Positions 42,716 through 50,615 of a DNA stretch of 64,000 nucleotides are shown one piece after another. Every line of letters begins with the position of its first letter. Positions within the stretch are counted from its first letter, which is position 1. This stretch comes from Azonexus sp. (GTDB taxonomy: Bacteria > Pseudomonadota > Gammaproteobacteria > Burkholderiales > Rhodocyclaceae). The DNA is taken from the NCBI GenBank assembly GCA_031260295.1, contig JAIRKE010000012.1, positions 1 to 64,000 on the forward strand. Direction: 5' to 3'. Under the pieces are notes generated by a model. That model made no database searches. It was not told the origin of the DNA and worked only from the letters and a program-made list of their open reading frames with translations. The position numbers and the translations under genes were made by a program.

Positions 42716-43893
42716 ACGGCGTCCTTTGGCGAATCGGGCGGGAGAAAGCGGGAAAATTTGGCGGGCAGCAGGCAGGTTTGCAGACTGCGCTGGGTGAACA
42801 GGAAACGACCGTCGCAAACGAAGCCGAGCTGTTGCCAGTCGACTTCGCGGTTGAGCATCAGCGTACATTCGATCAGATCGCGCCGGGCGATTTTTGTGTT
42901 CCGCGGAAACAACGCCAGTACCGAGCCGTCGAAGCTGTTGCAGTCATGCAGGAAGAAAGGCTCCGCCTTGCGTGTGCGGCCGTTGACGTAGATGCGCGGC
43001 TCGTCGTTGAGTGGGCAGGCGCGCCCCCACTGCCACCAGTTGCTCTCGTCGAATTTCTTGACACGGCGGGCCAGCAGTTCGCGCTTGTGCTTGCGTAGAT
43101 GCGGGTGCTGGATGTCGTACAACATGCGCCGCGTCTCGCCGGTTTCGACGGTTTTCGAGCAGACGAACTCCCTGTTGCCCGCCGAATGCGTATAGATGTG
43201 ATCCGCTCCCGAGACGGCCCCGACCTTGACCGTGAACACGTCCGCGAGGCGTACGCTGTGATCATCGCGCAGGAACATCAACTGGCCGTCGACCTCGGTG
43301 AAAATGCGGCCATCCGCCATGCGCCGGTCGAAGCGGCCCTTCTCGAAGCGGAAGATGCAGCAGTTTGGCGTGGCGTCGGCGAACACGCGGACATCGCCGG
43401 TCTCGTAGAAATGCGTGACGCTGCCCTGGCCGTACAGCCAAGCATTGAGTTTTTTGGCGGCGGTCAGCTTGATGAATTCGCGCGGTACGATGAACACCAG
43501 TTCGCCACCCGGCTTCAGATGGCGGATGGCCTTTTCGATGAAGAACAGGAACAGGTTGCTGCGCGCATCGAACAGTTCGGAATCGAGCCGCTGCCGGGTT
43601 ACAGCGGCGACATCCTGGTAGCGGACATAAGGCGGATTGCCGACGATGCTGTCGAACTGCTCATTCAGCGGGTAGGCGAAAAAGTCGTGGACTTCGGCCC
43701 CGGCCGGGGAAACGCGCGGATCGATCTCGATCCCGACGCAATTGGCACCGCGCTGGCGCAATACATTGAAAAAAGCCCCGTCACCCGCCGAGGGTTCGAG
43801 AAAGCGCCCCTGGTTCTGGCACAAGCCGAGCATGAATTCGACGACATTGGCCGGGGTGAATACCTGGCCAAGTTGTTCGACGTTGCGGGTCAT
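42712..43893 (-). CDS. Orphan N6-adenine DNA methyltransferase
   Basis: A 393-residue gamma-class methyltransferase. The SAM motif is [19 protein letters not shown] near residue 35, and the catalytic motif IV is NPPY ([12 protein letters not shown] near residue 85). The N-terminal [14 protein letters not shown] is typical of Eco57I/TaqI-like enzymes. The C-terminal half would be a target-recognition region ([19 protein letters not shown]). No restriction gene is next to it, so it is a solitary methyltransferase. It is translationally coupled to pyrF, an odd partnership. The ~145 bp upstream to the next gene shows no clear promoter. Confidence 0.88.
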   Translation of the reverse strand: MTRNVEQLGQVFTPANVVEFMLGLCQNQGRFLEPSAGDGAFFNVLRQRGANCVGIEIDPRVSPAGAEVHDFFAYPLNEQFDSIVGNPPYVRYQDVAAVTRQRLDSELFDARSNLFLFFIEKAIRHLKPGGELVFIVPREFIKLTAAKKLNAWLYGQGSVTHFYETGDVRVFADATPNCCIFRFEKGRFDRRMADGRIFTEVDGQLMFLRDDHSVRLADVFTVKVGAVSGADHIYTHSAGNREFVCSKTVETGETRRMLYDIQHPHLRKHKRELLARRVKKFDESNWWQWGRACPLNDEPRIYVNGRTRKAEPFFLHDCNSFDGSVLALFPRNTKIARRDLIECTLMLNREVDWQQLGFVCDGRFLFTQRSLQTCLLPAKFSRFLPPDSPKDAV

Positions 43894-44038
43894 GTCAGTC
43901 CAGTTTCACTGCAAAAGATGAAATTCTGCCAGGGGATCGCGCGGTATGCTGGGTCAATGCTGCGTGATCCCGCTTCAGGTCGCACCCCGGGTTTGTGCTG
44001 TGCTCCAACCCAGTTTACGTGCTGAGTGGGCAACGCCT

Positions 44039-44650
44039 TCACCGCTCGGCAAATGCGAGTTGCGCCCCGAGACCGGCAAATGCCACGGCAAAGCTGCGAC
44101 GCAGCCAATCCTGAACATGCGGCGACTCGATAACCGACCGGCGAAACGCATGCGCGAGCAGCCCGTAGAGCACAAATATCACAAACGTCATGACCATGAA
44201 CATCGCGCTCAAGCCAAAAAGCTGTAACAGCGGCGATGCTGTTCCCGGTTGGACAAACTGCGGCAGGAACGCCAGGAAGAAGATGGTTAGCTTCGGATTG
44301 AAGATGTTGAGCAAGAATGCCCTAGTGACCAGGGAAATCGCGCTGGCTCGGTGAATCGTCTGGGGTTCAAATACCGAGTGATCGCGCCACGTCGCGATGG
44401 CCAAGTAAAACAGGTACGCGACACCTGCGTATTTGAGGAGTTGGAAGGCCAGGGCGCTCGTATGCATGACGGCAGCAAGGCCAAGCGCCGTAGCCAGCAG
44501 ATGCGGAACGATGCCCAGCGTGCAACCAAGCGAGGCGTAGAAACTGGCTCGACGACCCAACGTCAAGCCTGTGGAAACAGTGAACACCACGCCTGTGCCT
44601 GGAATCAGGACGACGATGAGTGATGTGAGGAGAAATTCTGCGGAAAACAT
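44039..44650 (-). CDS. LysE/RhtB-family amino-acid exporter
   Basis: A 203-residue inner-membrane protein with about five to six helices. The family signature is at the N-terminus (LIVVLIPGTGVVFTVSTGLTLGRRA), followed by LLKYAGVAYLFYLAIATWR and FLLNIFNPKLTIFFLAFLPQFV. It probably exports an amino acid or a homoserine-type metabolite. The start at 44650 is the ATG nearest the first helix. Confidence 0.92.
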   Translation of the reverse strand: MFSAEFLLTSLIVVLIPGTGVVFTVSTGLTLGRRASFYASLGCTLGIVPHLLATALGLAAVMHTSALAFQLLKYAGVAYLFYLAIATWRDHSVFEPQTIHRASAISLVTRAFLLNIFNPKLTIFFLAFLPQFVQPGTASPLLQLFGLSAMFMVMTFVIFVLYGLLAHAFRRSVIESPHVQDWLRRSFAVAFAGLGAQLAFAER

Positions 44651-44672
44651 GATGCGATGTCTTCTGCGAGGG

Positions 44673-44873
44673 CTAACGTGGTTTGTCCGACGCTTTTCTA
44701 TCCTCCGCGTTCTCCCGCGCCTTCTTCTCCCAATACCGCTTGTTCTTGCTCTCGTCAGCGAAGCGGTAGCGTCCGGCAAGCTCGCAACCCTTCATCCCCG
44801 GATCGCACGGCAGGTTGTTGACCTTGGTGCAGCGATTGTCCACTTCATGTGGGCAGCCCCAACTGCCAGCCAT
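44673..44873 (-). CDS. Small cysteine-rich conserved protein
   Basis: A 66-residue protein starting MAGSWGCPHEVDNRC. Four cysteines (residues 7, 15, 23, 30) in the pattern C-x7-C-x7-C-x6-C, with a histidine at 9, suggest a small metal-binding (zinc or iron-sulfur) fold. The C-terminal half is charged and probably helical (KKARENAEDRKASDK). I recall close relatives in other betaproteobacteria but no function. It begins 1 base after glnS ends, so it is likely co-transcribed. Confidence 0.75.
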   Translation of the reverse strand: MAGSWGCPHEVDNRCTKVNNLPCDPGMKGCELAGRYRFADESKNKRYWEKKARENAEDRKASDKPR

Positions 44874-44874
44874 G

Positions 44875-46680
44875 TCAGTTCTCCTTGCCCCAGGAATCCT
44901 TGAGCGTCACCGTGCGGTTAAACACCGGCCGGCCCGGCTGCGAATCGATGCGGTCGGCGACGAAATAACCGTGGCGCTCGAACTGGAAGCGTTGTTCCGG
45001 CTGGGCGTCTTTCAGGCTCGATTCGAGTTGGGCGGTGATGATCGTTTTCGAGGCCAGGTTGAGGTCGTCGAGAAAGTCGCGTTCCAAATCGGGGGCATCG
45101 CCTTCGCGCCGGGCTCCGGGGGCCGGCACGCTGAACAGGCGGTCGAACAGGCGGATTTCCGCCGGGTAGGCGTGGGCCGCCGAGACCCAGTGCAGGTTGC
45201 CCTTGACCTTGACGCTGTCGGCGCCCGGCGTGCCGGACTTGGTTTCGGGCAGGTAGGTGCAATGCACGGCGATTACCTTGCCGTCGGTGTCTTTGTCGCA
45301 GCCGGTGCATTCGACGACGTAGCCGTAGCGCAAGCGCGCCTTGTTGCCGGGGAACAGGCGGCGGAAGCCTTTTTCCGGCACTTCCTGGAAATCCTCGGCT
45401 TCGATCCACAGTTCGCGGCCGAAGGGCATGGTGCGTTCGCCGAGTTCTGGATGCAACGGGTGGTTGGGCGCTTGGCAGTCCTCGAATTGGCTGGCCGGGT
45501 AGTTGTCGATGATCAGCTTGAGCGGGTCGAGCACGGCGATGCGGCGCTGGTCGGACTCGTTCATGACCTCGCGCTGGGCGTCCTCGAACAACACGTAGTC
45601 GATCAGCGAATCGTTCTTGGAGACGCCGATGCGTTCGACGAAGAGTTTGAAGCCGTCGGGCGAGTAGCCGCGCCGGCGGGCACCGACCAGAGTCGGCATG
45701 CGCGGGTCGTCCCAGCCGGAGACGTGTTTTTCATCGACCAGTTGGATCAGTTTGCGCTTGGAAAGCACGATGTAGGTCAGGTTCAGGCGCGAGAACTCGA
45801 TCTGCTGCGGCAGCGGGCGCTGCACCAAGCCGCCCTCAGCCAGGCGTGCCAGCAGCCAGTCGTAGAACGGGCGCTGGTCCTCGAATTCGAGTGTGCAGAT
45901 GGAGTGTGTGATGCACTCCAGCGCGTCCTCGATCGGGTGGGCGTAGGTGTACATCGGGTAAACGCACCACTTGTCGCCGGTATTGTGGTGGGTGGCGTGG
46001 CGGATGCGGTAGATGGCCGGGTCGCGCAGGTTGATGTTGGGCGCGGCCATATCGATTTTGGCACGCAGAATGTGCGCGCCGTCGGCGAATTCGCCGGCCC
46101 GCATGCGCTGGAACAAATCCTGGTTCTCGGCGACGCTGCGATTGCGATAGGGCGAATCCTTGCCCGGCTGCGTCAGCGTGCCGCGATTGGCGCGCATTTC
46201 CTCGGCCGACTGGCTGTCGACGTAGGCATGGCCGGCCGAAATCAGGTATTCGGCGAAAGCGAACATCCAGTCGAAATAATCGGAGGCGTAGTAACGGTTG
46301 TTTTCGCCGCCCTTGTCACCAATCTGCCACGAGCAGCCGAGCCATTGGACCGAGTCGACGATGGAATCGACGTACTCCTGCTCTTCCTTTTCCGGGTTGG
46401 TGTCGTCGAAACGCAGGTGGCAGCGGCCGCCGTATTGCTTGGCGAGGCCGAAGTTGAGCAGGATCGATTTGGCGTGGCCGAAGTGCAGATAGCCGTTCGG
46501 CTCGGGCGGGAAGCGGGTGCGTATCCGTGCCGGGTCGAGCGGCGCGGCGGCGTGGTCGGCAGCGGGACCGGGACGGCCGGCCCAGCGGCGTTGGGCATGC
46601 TTGCCGGCCGCCAAGTCGGCCTCGATGATGTTCTTGATGAAATTGGCGGCCGGGGCGGCGGAATGGGTTTCGTTGCTCAT
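44875..46680 (-). CDS. glnS: Glutaminyl-tRNA synthetase
   Basis: GlnS charges tRNA-Gln. The product is 601 residues. Class I motifs are present: the HIGH equivalent in PPEPNGYLHFGHAKSILLN near residue 58 and the KMSKS equivalent in VLSKRKLIQ near residue 295. The C-terminal anticodon-binding beta barrels (ECTGCDKDTDGKV, EIRLFDRLF) complete it. The start at 46680 gives the usual N-terminal tail; an extended -10 promoter lies just upstream. Confidence 0.97.
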   Translation of the reverse strand: MSNETHSAAPAANFIKNIIEADLAAGKHAQRRWAGRPGPAADHAAAPLDPARIRTRFPPEPNGYLHFGHAKSILLNFGLAKQYGGRCHLRFDDTNPEKEEQEYVDSIVDSVQWLGCSWQIGDKGGENNRYYASDYFDWMFAFAEYLISAGHAYVDSQSAEEMRANRGTLTQPGKDSPYRNRSVAENQDLFQRMRAGEFADGAHILRAKIDMAAPNINLRDPAIYRIRHATHHNTGDKWCVYPMYTYAHPIEDALECITHSICTLEFEDQRPFYDWLLARLAEGGLVQRPLPQQIEFSRLNLTYIVLSKRKLIQLVDEKHVSGWDDPRMPTLVGARRRGYSPDGFKLFVERIGVSKNDSLIDYVLFEDAQREVMNESDQRRIAVLDPLKLIIDNYPASQFEDCQAPNHPLHPELGERTMPFGRELWIEAEDFQEVPEKGFRRLFPGNKARLRYGYVVECTGCDKDTDGKVIAVHCTYLPETKSGTPGADSVKVKGNLHWVSAAHAYPAEIRLFDRLFSVPAPGARREGDAPDLERDFLDDLNLASKTIITAQLESSLKDAQPEQRFQFERHGYFVADRIDSQPGRPVFNRTVTLKDSWGKEN

Positions 46681-46717
46681 GACGTGGCGCGGGAATGGGC
46701 TGGACGGCGAAGCGCCA

Positions 46718-46726
46718 ATTCTAGCA
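46718..46726 (-). promoter_or_regulatory. glnS: Extended -10 promoter of glnS
   Basis: On the minus strand TG-C-TAGAAT lies 38 bp before the glnS ATG, predicting a leader of about 30 bases. It is identical in its nine bases to the element before secA. Confidence 0.6.
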
Positions 46727-46757
46727 GCGGGCGGGGCGGCCCGCTCGGGGCGCGGTC

Positions 46758-47765
46758 CTACAGCATCAACTGGCCCAGATACCAGCCGATGCCGGCCAGC
46801 AGCGCGCTGCACGGAATGGTCAGAATCCACGCCCAGACGATGTTGCCAGCGACGCCCCAGCGTACCCGCCGGGCGCCGCGCGTGGTGCCGACGCCGACGA
46901 TGGCGCCGGTGATGGTGTGGGTGGTCGATACCGGGATGCCGAAGGCCGAGGCCAGGAATAGCGTGAAGGCGCCGCCGCTGTTGGCGCAGAAACCGCGTGC
47001 CTGATTTAGCTTGGTGATGCGGTTGCCCATGGTCTTGATGATGCGCCAGCCGCCGAACAGGGTGCCCAGGCCCATGGCCGTGTAGCAGGCAAGCACGACC
47101 CAGCCGGGGATTTCCGAGGTCGTGGTCGACATTCCGGCGACAATCAGGATCAGCCAGATGATGCCGACCGTCTTTTGCGCGTCGTTGCCGCCGTGGCCGA
47201 GGCTGTAGGCCGCTGCCGACAGCAATTGCAGGCGGCGGAAATGTTTATCTACCCGGCCCTGTGTCATGCCCCGGCAGATCCATGAGACGGCGACCATCAG
47301 CAGGCCGCCGACCATGAAGCCGAGAAAGGGGGCGACGAAAATGAAGGCGACGATCTTCAGTACGCCGGAGGCGATCAGGCTGCCGAAGCCGGCCTTGCAG
47401 ACGGCGGCGCCAACCAGGCCGCCGACCAGGGCGTGCGAGGAGGAGGAGGGGATGCCGTAATACCAGGTAATCAGATTCCAGCCGATGGCCCCGACCAGCG
47501 CGCCGAAAATCACGTAATGATCGACGATGGAGGGGTCAATGGTGCCCTTGCCGATGGTGGCGGCGACTTTCAGGTGAAACAGGAAATAGGCCAGGAAATT
47601 GAAGCTGGCGGCCCACAGCACGGCATGCTGCGGCTTGAGGACGCGGGTCGAGACGATGGTGGCGATTGAGTTGGCGGCATCGTGGAAGCCGTTCATGAAA
47701 TCGAACAGCAAGGCCACGATGATCAGGGTCACCACGACCCCCATGCTGATATTCAGGGTCTCCAT
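46758..47765 (-). CDS. pit: Low-affinity inorganic phosphate transporter (Pit family)
   Basis: A 335-residue polytopic transporter of the PiT family, moving metal-phosphate with a proton. The two signature repeats are visible: DFMNGFHDAANSIATIVSTR near residue 25 and SLGHGGNDAQKTVGII near residue 190. About ten helices are present. It follows the DUF47 gene by 10 bp in one operon, the usual Pit/PhoU-like pairing. Confidence 0.95.
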   Translation of the reverse strand: METLNISMGVVVTLIIVALLFDFMNGFHDAANSIATIVSTRVLKPQHAVLWAASFNFLAYFLFHLKVAATIGKGTIDPSIVDHYVIFGALVGAIGWNLITWYYGIPSSSSHALVGGLVGAAVCKAGFGSLIASGVLKIVAFIFVAPFLGFMVGGLLMVAVSWICRGMTQGRVDKHFRRLQLLSAAAYSLGHGGNDAQKTVGIIWLILIVAGMSTTTSEIPGWVVLACYTAMGLGTLFGGWRIIKTMGNRITKLNQARGFCANSGGAFTLFLASAFGIPVSTTHTITGAIVGVGTTRGARRVRWGVAGNIVWAWILTIPCSALLAGIGWYLGQLML

Positions 47766-47775
47766 CGCCGGGCGC

Positions 47776-48414
47776 TCAGGAATTTTCGAGCACGATGGAT
47801 TCGACCGTGCCGGCCACGTCCTTGCAGCGATCGGTCACCGACTCGATCAGTTGGTAAATTTCCTTGAGCTTGATGACCTCGCGCACATCCGGCTCCTCGC
47901 GGAAGGTCCTGGACATCGCCACGCGCAACTGGCGGTCGACCTCCGATTCCAGATTGACGATCTCGTGGCACAGCTTGAGGATGGCCGGCGCGTTTTTCAT
48001 GTTGTGCAACAGCTTGACCACGGCGCAGATGTGCTGGCAGCAGCGCTCGGTGGCGCCGGTCATTTCCCTGGCTGCGGCCGGGATACTGCGGATGTCGTAC
48101 AAGGTGGTGGCCTCGGCGACGTCCTGGATCATGTCGAGGATATTGTCCATGCCGTTGATCAACTGGTGCATCTCGTCGCGATCGAAGGGCGTGATGAAGG
48201 CCGTGTGCAACTGCGCCACGAGATCGTGGGTGATCGTATCGGCCTTGCTTTCGAGTAAATCGATCTCGTCGACCAGCGCCTGGGCATTGTCGGCGCCATT
48301 GGTCAGCGCCTCGATCAGCCTGGTCAGGGCGCCGCCGCCCAGCGCGATCAACTCACCGTGGGCGTTGAAAAATTCGAAATACTTGCCCTCTTTGGGCATC
48401 AAGGCTTCAAACAT
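47776..48414 (-). CDS. DUF47/PhoU-like protein partner of Pit
   Basis: A 212-residue all-helical protein of the TIGR00153/DUF47 family, related to PhoU. Recognisable parts are MPKEGKYFEFFNAHGELI at the N-terminus, ITPFDRDEMHQLINGMDNILDMI and LKEIYQLIESVTDRCKDVA near the C-terminus. Members regulate or assist the neighbouring Pit transporter. It is the first gene of the pair and has an extended -10 promoter upstream. Confidence 0.93.
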   Translation of the reverse strand: MFEALMPKEGKYFEFFNAHGELIALGGGALTRLIEALTNGADNAQALVDEIDLLESKADTITHDLVAQLHTAFITPFDRDEMHQLINGMDNILDMIQDVAEATTLYDIRSIPAAAREMTGATERCCQHICAVVKLLHNMKNAPAILKLCHEIVNLESEVDRQLRVAMSRTFREEPDVREVIKLKEIYQLIESVTDRCKDVAGTVESIVLENS

Positions 48415-48447
48415 GACGGTGGGGACGAGCTTCGTAACAAAAGTGCA

Positions 48448-48456
48448 ATTTTAGCA
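48448..48456 (-). promoter_or_regulatory. Extended -10 promoter of the DUF47-pit operon
   Basis: On the minus strand TG-C-TAAAAT lies about 34 bp before the DUF47 start codon, again of the TGCTAnAAT form. Confidence 0.55.
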
Positions 48457-48515
48457 TCCCGGTTTTGCCACCGCTTGCGCTGCGTCAAGCGGCTCTGGAT
48501 TTATCGCGGGCGGGC

Positions 48516-48521
48516 TAAAAT
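48516..48521 (+). promoter_or_regulatory. crcB: -10 element of crcB
   Basis: GGCTAAAATCCGC carries a TAAAAT -10 with a GC-rich discriminator, 120 bp before the crcB start. The leader is long; part of it (48552-48584) weakly resembles the short palindromic repeat found around hrpA. I could not fit the fluoride riboswitch consensus to it. Confidence 0.4.
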
Positions 48522-48640
48522 CCGCAACTGGAAGAGTGCCCCCAACCCGAGGTGGTAGGTCGCGGGTGGGTGAAACAAACCCCAACATGAAAGGCATGGC
48601 GCACGGGGCGACCCAGCGCCCCAAGAGAGAAGGAGGAAAA

Positions 48641-49030
48641 ATGGCAAGCGGATTCATCGCGGTTGGCGTCGGCGCAGCCCTCGGTGCCTGGTTACGCTGG
48701 TGGTTCGGCATCCTCCTCAATCCGCTGTGGCTGGCCGTGCCGCTCGGCACCCTGGTGGCCAATATCGTCGGCGGCTATCTGGTCGGCGTCGCGGTCGGCG
48801 TCTTCCATCTCCATGCCGGCCTGCCGCCGGCGCTCAAACTGTTCGCCATCACTGGCTTTCTCGGCGGCCTGACCACCTTCTCGACCTTCTCCGCCGAAAT
48901 CGTCGAACGCCTGCTCGCCGGCCAACCGGCCGTGGCCATCGGCCTCGCCGCCCTGCACCTGGCCGGCTCGCTGACGGCCACCTGGCTCGGCTTGCTCAGT
49001 ATTGGCGCGACGCGGATTTGGGTAAGTTAG
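48641..49030 (+). CDS. crcB: Fluoride channel (CrcB/Fluc)
   Basis: A 129-residue four-helix membrane protein. Fluc channels are antiparallel dimers that export fluoride. Signature residues are visible: GAALGAWLRWWFG at helix 1, PLGTLVANIVGGYLVG at helix 2 (pore Asn), and GFLGGLTTFSTFSAE at helix 3 (sodium site and phenylalanine track). The start at 48641 has a strong AAGGAGG site; the frame runs on upstream without a good start. Confidence 0.95.
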   Translation: MASGFIAVGVGAALGAWLRWWFGILLNPLWLAVPLGTLVANIVGGYLVGVAVGVFHLHAGLPPALKLFAITGFLGGLTTFSTFSAEIVERLLAGQPAVAIGLAALHLAGSLTATWLGLLSIGATRIWVS

Positions 49031-49039
49031 GCCACAACC

Positions 49040-49373
49040 ATGTCCTCCTTCCCGAAAACTCCAGAGCCACCGTATTACGCGGTGATATTTTTTTTGCTCC
49101 GAACACCTGGGGACAATGGTTACGATGCAATGGCCGAAAGAATGGCTGAGTTGGCGTCCCAACAACCCGGTTTCCTTGGCGCCGAAAGCGCTCGCGGCGA
49201 TGACGGATTTGGCATTACCGTTTCGTATTGGTCATCCGCCGAGGCGATTGCGCGCTGGAAAGCGAATATCGAACATGTGGCCGCGCAGGAAATGGGCAAG
49301 GCTGCGTGGTATGCACACTATGAGCCTGCGAGTGGCCAAGGTCGAGTGTGCCTATGGCAAAACTGCGTCCTGA
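49040..49373 (+). pseudogene. Antibiotic biosynthesis monooxygenase-domain gene, frameshifted near its 3' end
   Basis: The first 95 codons encode a full ABM fold (YYAVIFFLLRTPGDNGYDAMAERM, QPGFLGAESARGDDGFGITVSYW, WKANIEHVAAQEMGK). After WYAHYE the expected family end LRVAKVECAYGKTAS appears in the next frame (49326-49373). One extra C in the CC at 49325-49326 explains this. As it stands the frame runs on to 49450, giving a 136-residue protein with a junk tail. The change is small, at the very end, so some activity could remain. A sequencing error cannot be excluded. Confidence 0.75.
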
Positions 49374-49427
49374 CATGGCAGGTTTGCGTTTTGCCGCTTG
49401 ACGACCGCAGCGGTGTCGTCGGAGGCA

Positions 49428-49456
49428 GCGAATATAATGCGGTCTCATGACACAAG
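49428..49456 (+). repeat. Copy of the hrpA promoter/start region (left copy)
   Basis: 29 bases match 51676-51704 with two differences, including TATAATGCGG and ATGACACAAG, the first codons of hrpA. Here the frame stops after five codons (M-T-Q-V-M). The two copies enclose pnuC-nadR and the remnants before it. Confidence 0.85.
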
Positions 49457-49461
49457 TTATG

Positions 49462-49494
49462 TAGGTCGCGGTTCGCTGCGCTTACCACGACCTA
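49462..49494. repeat. Short palindromic repeat (TAGGTCG type)
   Basis: TAGGTCGCGGT pairs with ACCACGACCTA across an 11-base loop with one mismatch. It starts just after the left hrpA-start copy. It belongs to the same loose class as the GTAGG...AGCGAAACCCA repeats downstream of hrpA. Confidence 0.6.
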
Positions 49495-49499
49495 TGCTT

Positions 49500-49531
49500 G
49501 CTGGATTTAATCCGACTCCGCCCCTTTATCG
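49500..49531 (+). repeat. 32-bp direct repeat, copy 1
   Basis: Matches 49878-49909 with two differences; core TTTAATCCGACTCCG. It abuts the 5'-truncated vapC remnant. Sequences with this AATCCGACTCC core are, to my recollection, common dispersed repeats in proteobacterial accessory DNA. Confidence 0.75.
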
Positions 49532-49636
49532 ATGGTCGCCGCCCATGCCATTGCGGCAAAAGCAACGCTGGTCACGCACGATCAGGCTTTTGGACGAGTG
49601 GTTGAGGGGTTAGTGGTAGAGGATTGGGTGGGGTAG
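49532..49636 (+). pseudogene. vapC remnant (C-terminal part of a PIN-domain toxin)
   Basis: 34 codons, [20 protein letters not shown] continuing to VVEDWVG, match the end of VapC toxins (compare MIAAHAISLDVPLVTHNTREF in the intact VapC at 57807-58211). The last catalytic acidic residue region is present but everything before it is replaced by the 32-bp repeat. No antitoxin gene is left. Confidence 0.7.
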
Positions 49637-49877
49637 ATAGGGAATTGCCGAGGGGAATTTGATGCTGACCCTCTGGGTTTGAGGTTGCATAAAATTTTGG
49701 GCAAAATGGCAGTGAAAGCTAACGCCAAAGCAACAACCGATGCACATCGGCCAGGATTGGCGATGAGCTTGCCGGCCATTTTCATGTACGGAAGCTCTAG
49801 ATTGCACAAAGTTTAAGCAATACCCCCTCGAAATCGTGTCATGGCATTTAAATGCAATCGCCCTGCCCACGGGTTAT
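49637..49877. other. AT-rich stretch without genes
   Basis: 241 bp between the vapC remnant and the second 32-bp repeat. It is markedly lower in GC than the chromosome average. I see no gene, terminator or promoter that I would defend. Confidence 0.5.
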
Positions 49878-49909
49878 GCTGAATTTAATCCGACTCCGAC
49901 CCTTTATCG
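49878..49909 (+). repeat. 32-bp direct repeat, copy 2
   Basis: Second copy of the repeat at 49500-49531. Like the first, it runs straight into what looks like a 5'-truncated reading frame. Confidence 0.75.
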
Positions 49910-49917
49910 TGCAGGCA

Positions 49918-50049
49918 ATGCCCCTGGGGCAACGGGCGGCGGAATTGCTGACCCCTCTGCTCGGAACACTGCTCTTGACGATTGAGGCCATCTTCGCCGA
50001 GGACAAGATCCTGCAATACACCTCGGATCTGGATCAGGCATTGGCATGA
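49918..50049 (+). pseudogene. Short reading frame or gene tail before pnuC
   Basis: 43 codons (MPLGQRAAELLTPLLGTLLL ... YTSDLDQALA) end in an ATGA overlap with pnuC. The composition is protein-like and the coupling suggests it was the end of a longer upstream partner of pnuC, now cut off by the repeat. No family recognised. Confidence 0.45.
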
Positions 50050-50615
50050 CGAGCGCAGCCGAATTACTGGCTAACGGGATGGTCACGATCTCCATCCTGC
50101 TCGCCGGACGCAACAATATTCACACTTGGTGGACCGGTATCGTCGGCTGCCTGATTTTCGCGGCCGTGTTCCATGCCGCCCGGTTGTATGCCGACGTCAC
50201 CCTTCAGGGTTTTTTCGTCGCCGCCAGCTTGATCGGATGGCGGCAGTGGCTGCGCGGCGACCGGGGCCATGCCTTGCGGGTATCTCGCGGCGGCTGGCGG
50301 CTTCTGGGGCTGGCCGCCGGCGTCGGCACGGTCGCCGCCATCGCCTACGGTGCGCTCCTGCATCGTTTCACCGACGCTTACGCGCCATTCCTCGATTCGG
50401 CGATCCTCGCCTTCAGCGTCCTCGCCCAAATTTTTCTCATGCAGCGCCGTATCGAAACCTGGCCCTTCTGGCTCGCGGTCAATTCGCTGGCCGTGCCGCT
50501 TTATGCCAGTCGGGGTCTGTACCTGACGGCCGGCCTCTATGTCATTTACTGGATCAACGCCCTGGTCGCATGGCGCTGGTGGCGCAAACTGGCCTGCCGC
50601 CCGGAAGCGGCATGA
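50046..50615 (+). CDS. pnuC: PnuC-family nicotinamide riboside transporter
   Basis: A 189-residue inner-membrane protein with about six to seven helices. PnuC hallmarks are the N-terminal NNIHTWWTGIVGCLIFAAVF, GWRQWLRG and WPFWLAVNSLAVPLYASRGLYLTAGLYVIY near residue 140. Substrate specificity (nicotinamide riboside rather than thiamine) is inferred from coupling to nadR, which it overlaps by 4 bases. Confidence 0.9.
   Translation: MTSAAELLANGMVTISILLAGRNNIHTWWTGIVGCLIFAAVFHAARLYADVTLQGFFVAASLIGWRQWLRGDRGHALRVSRGGWRLLGLAAGVGTVAAIAYGALLHRFTDAYAPFLDSAILAFSVLAQIFLMQRRIETWPFWLAVNSLAVPLYASRGLYLTAGLYVIYWINALVAWRWWRKLACRPEAA

Noticed and set aside
48522..48640. Fluoride riboswitch upstream of crcB
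   Set aside because: The leader is long enough and the gene fits, but the conserved GATGG / CTGATG core and pseudoknot pairing are not there. Part of it looks more like a worn palindromic repeat.
49637..49877. Minus-strand reading frames of 75-86 codons here
   Set aside because: No ribosome binding site, no motif, and composition fits noncoding AT-rich DNA.
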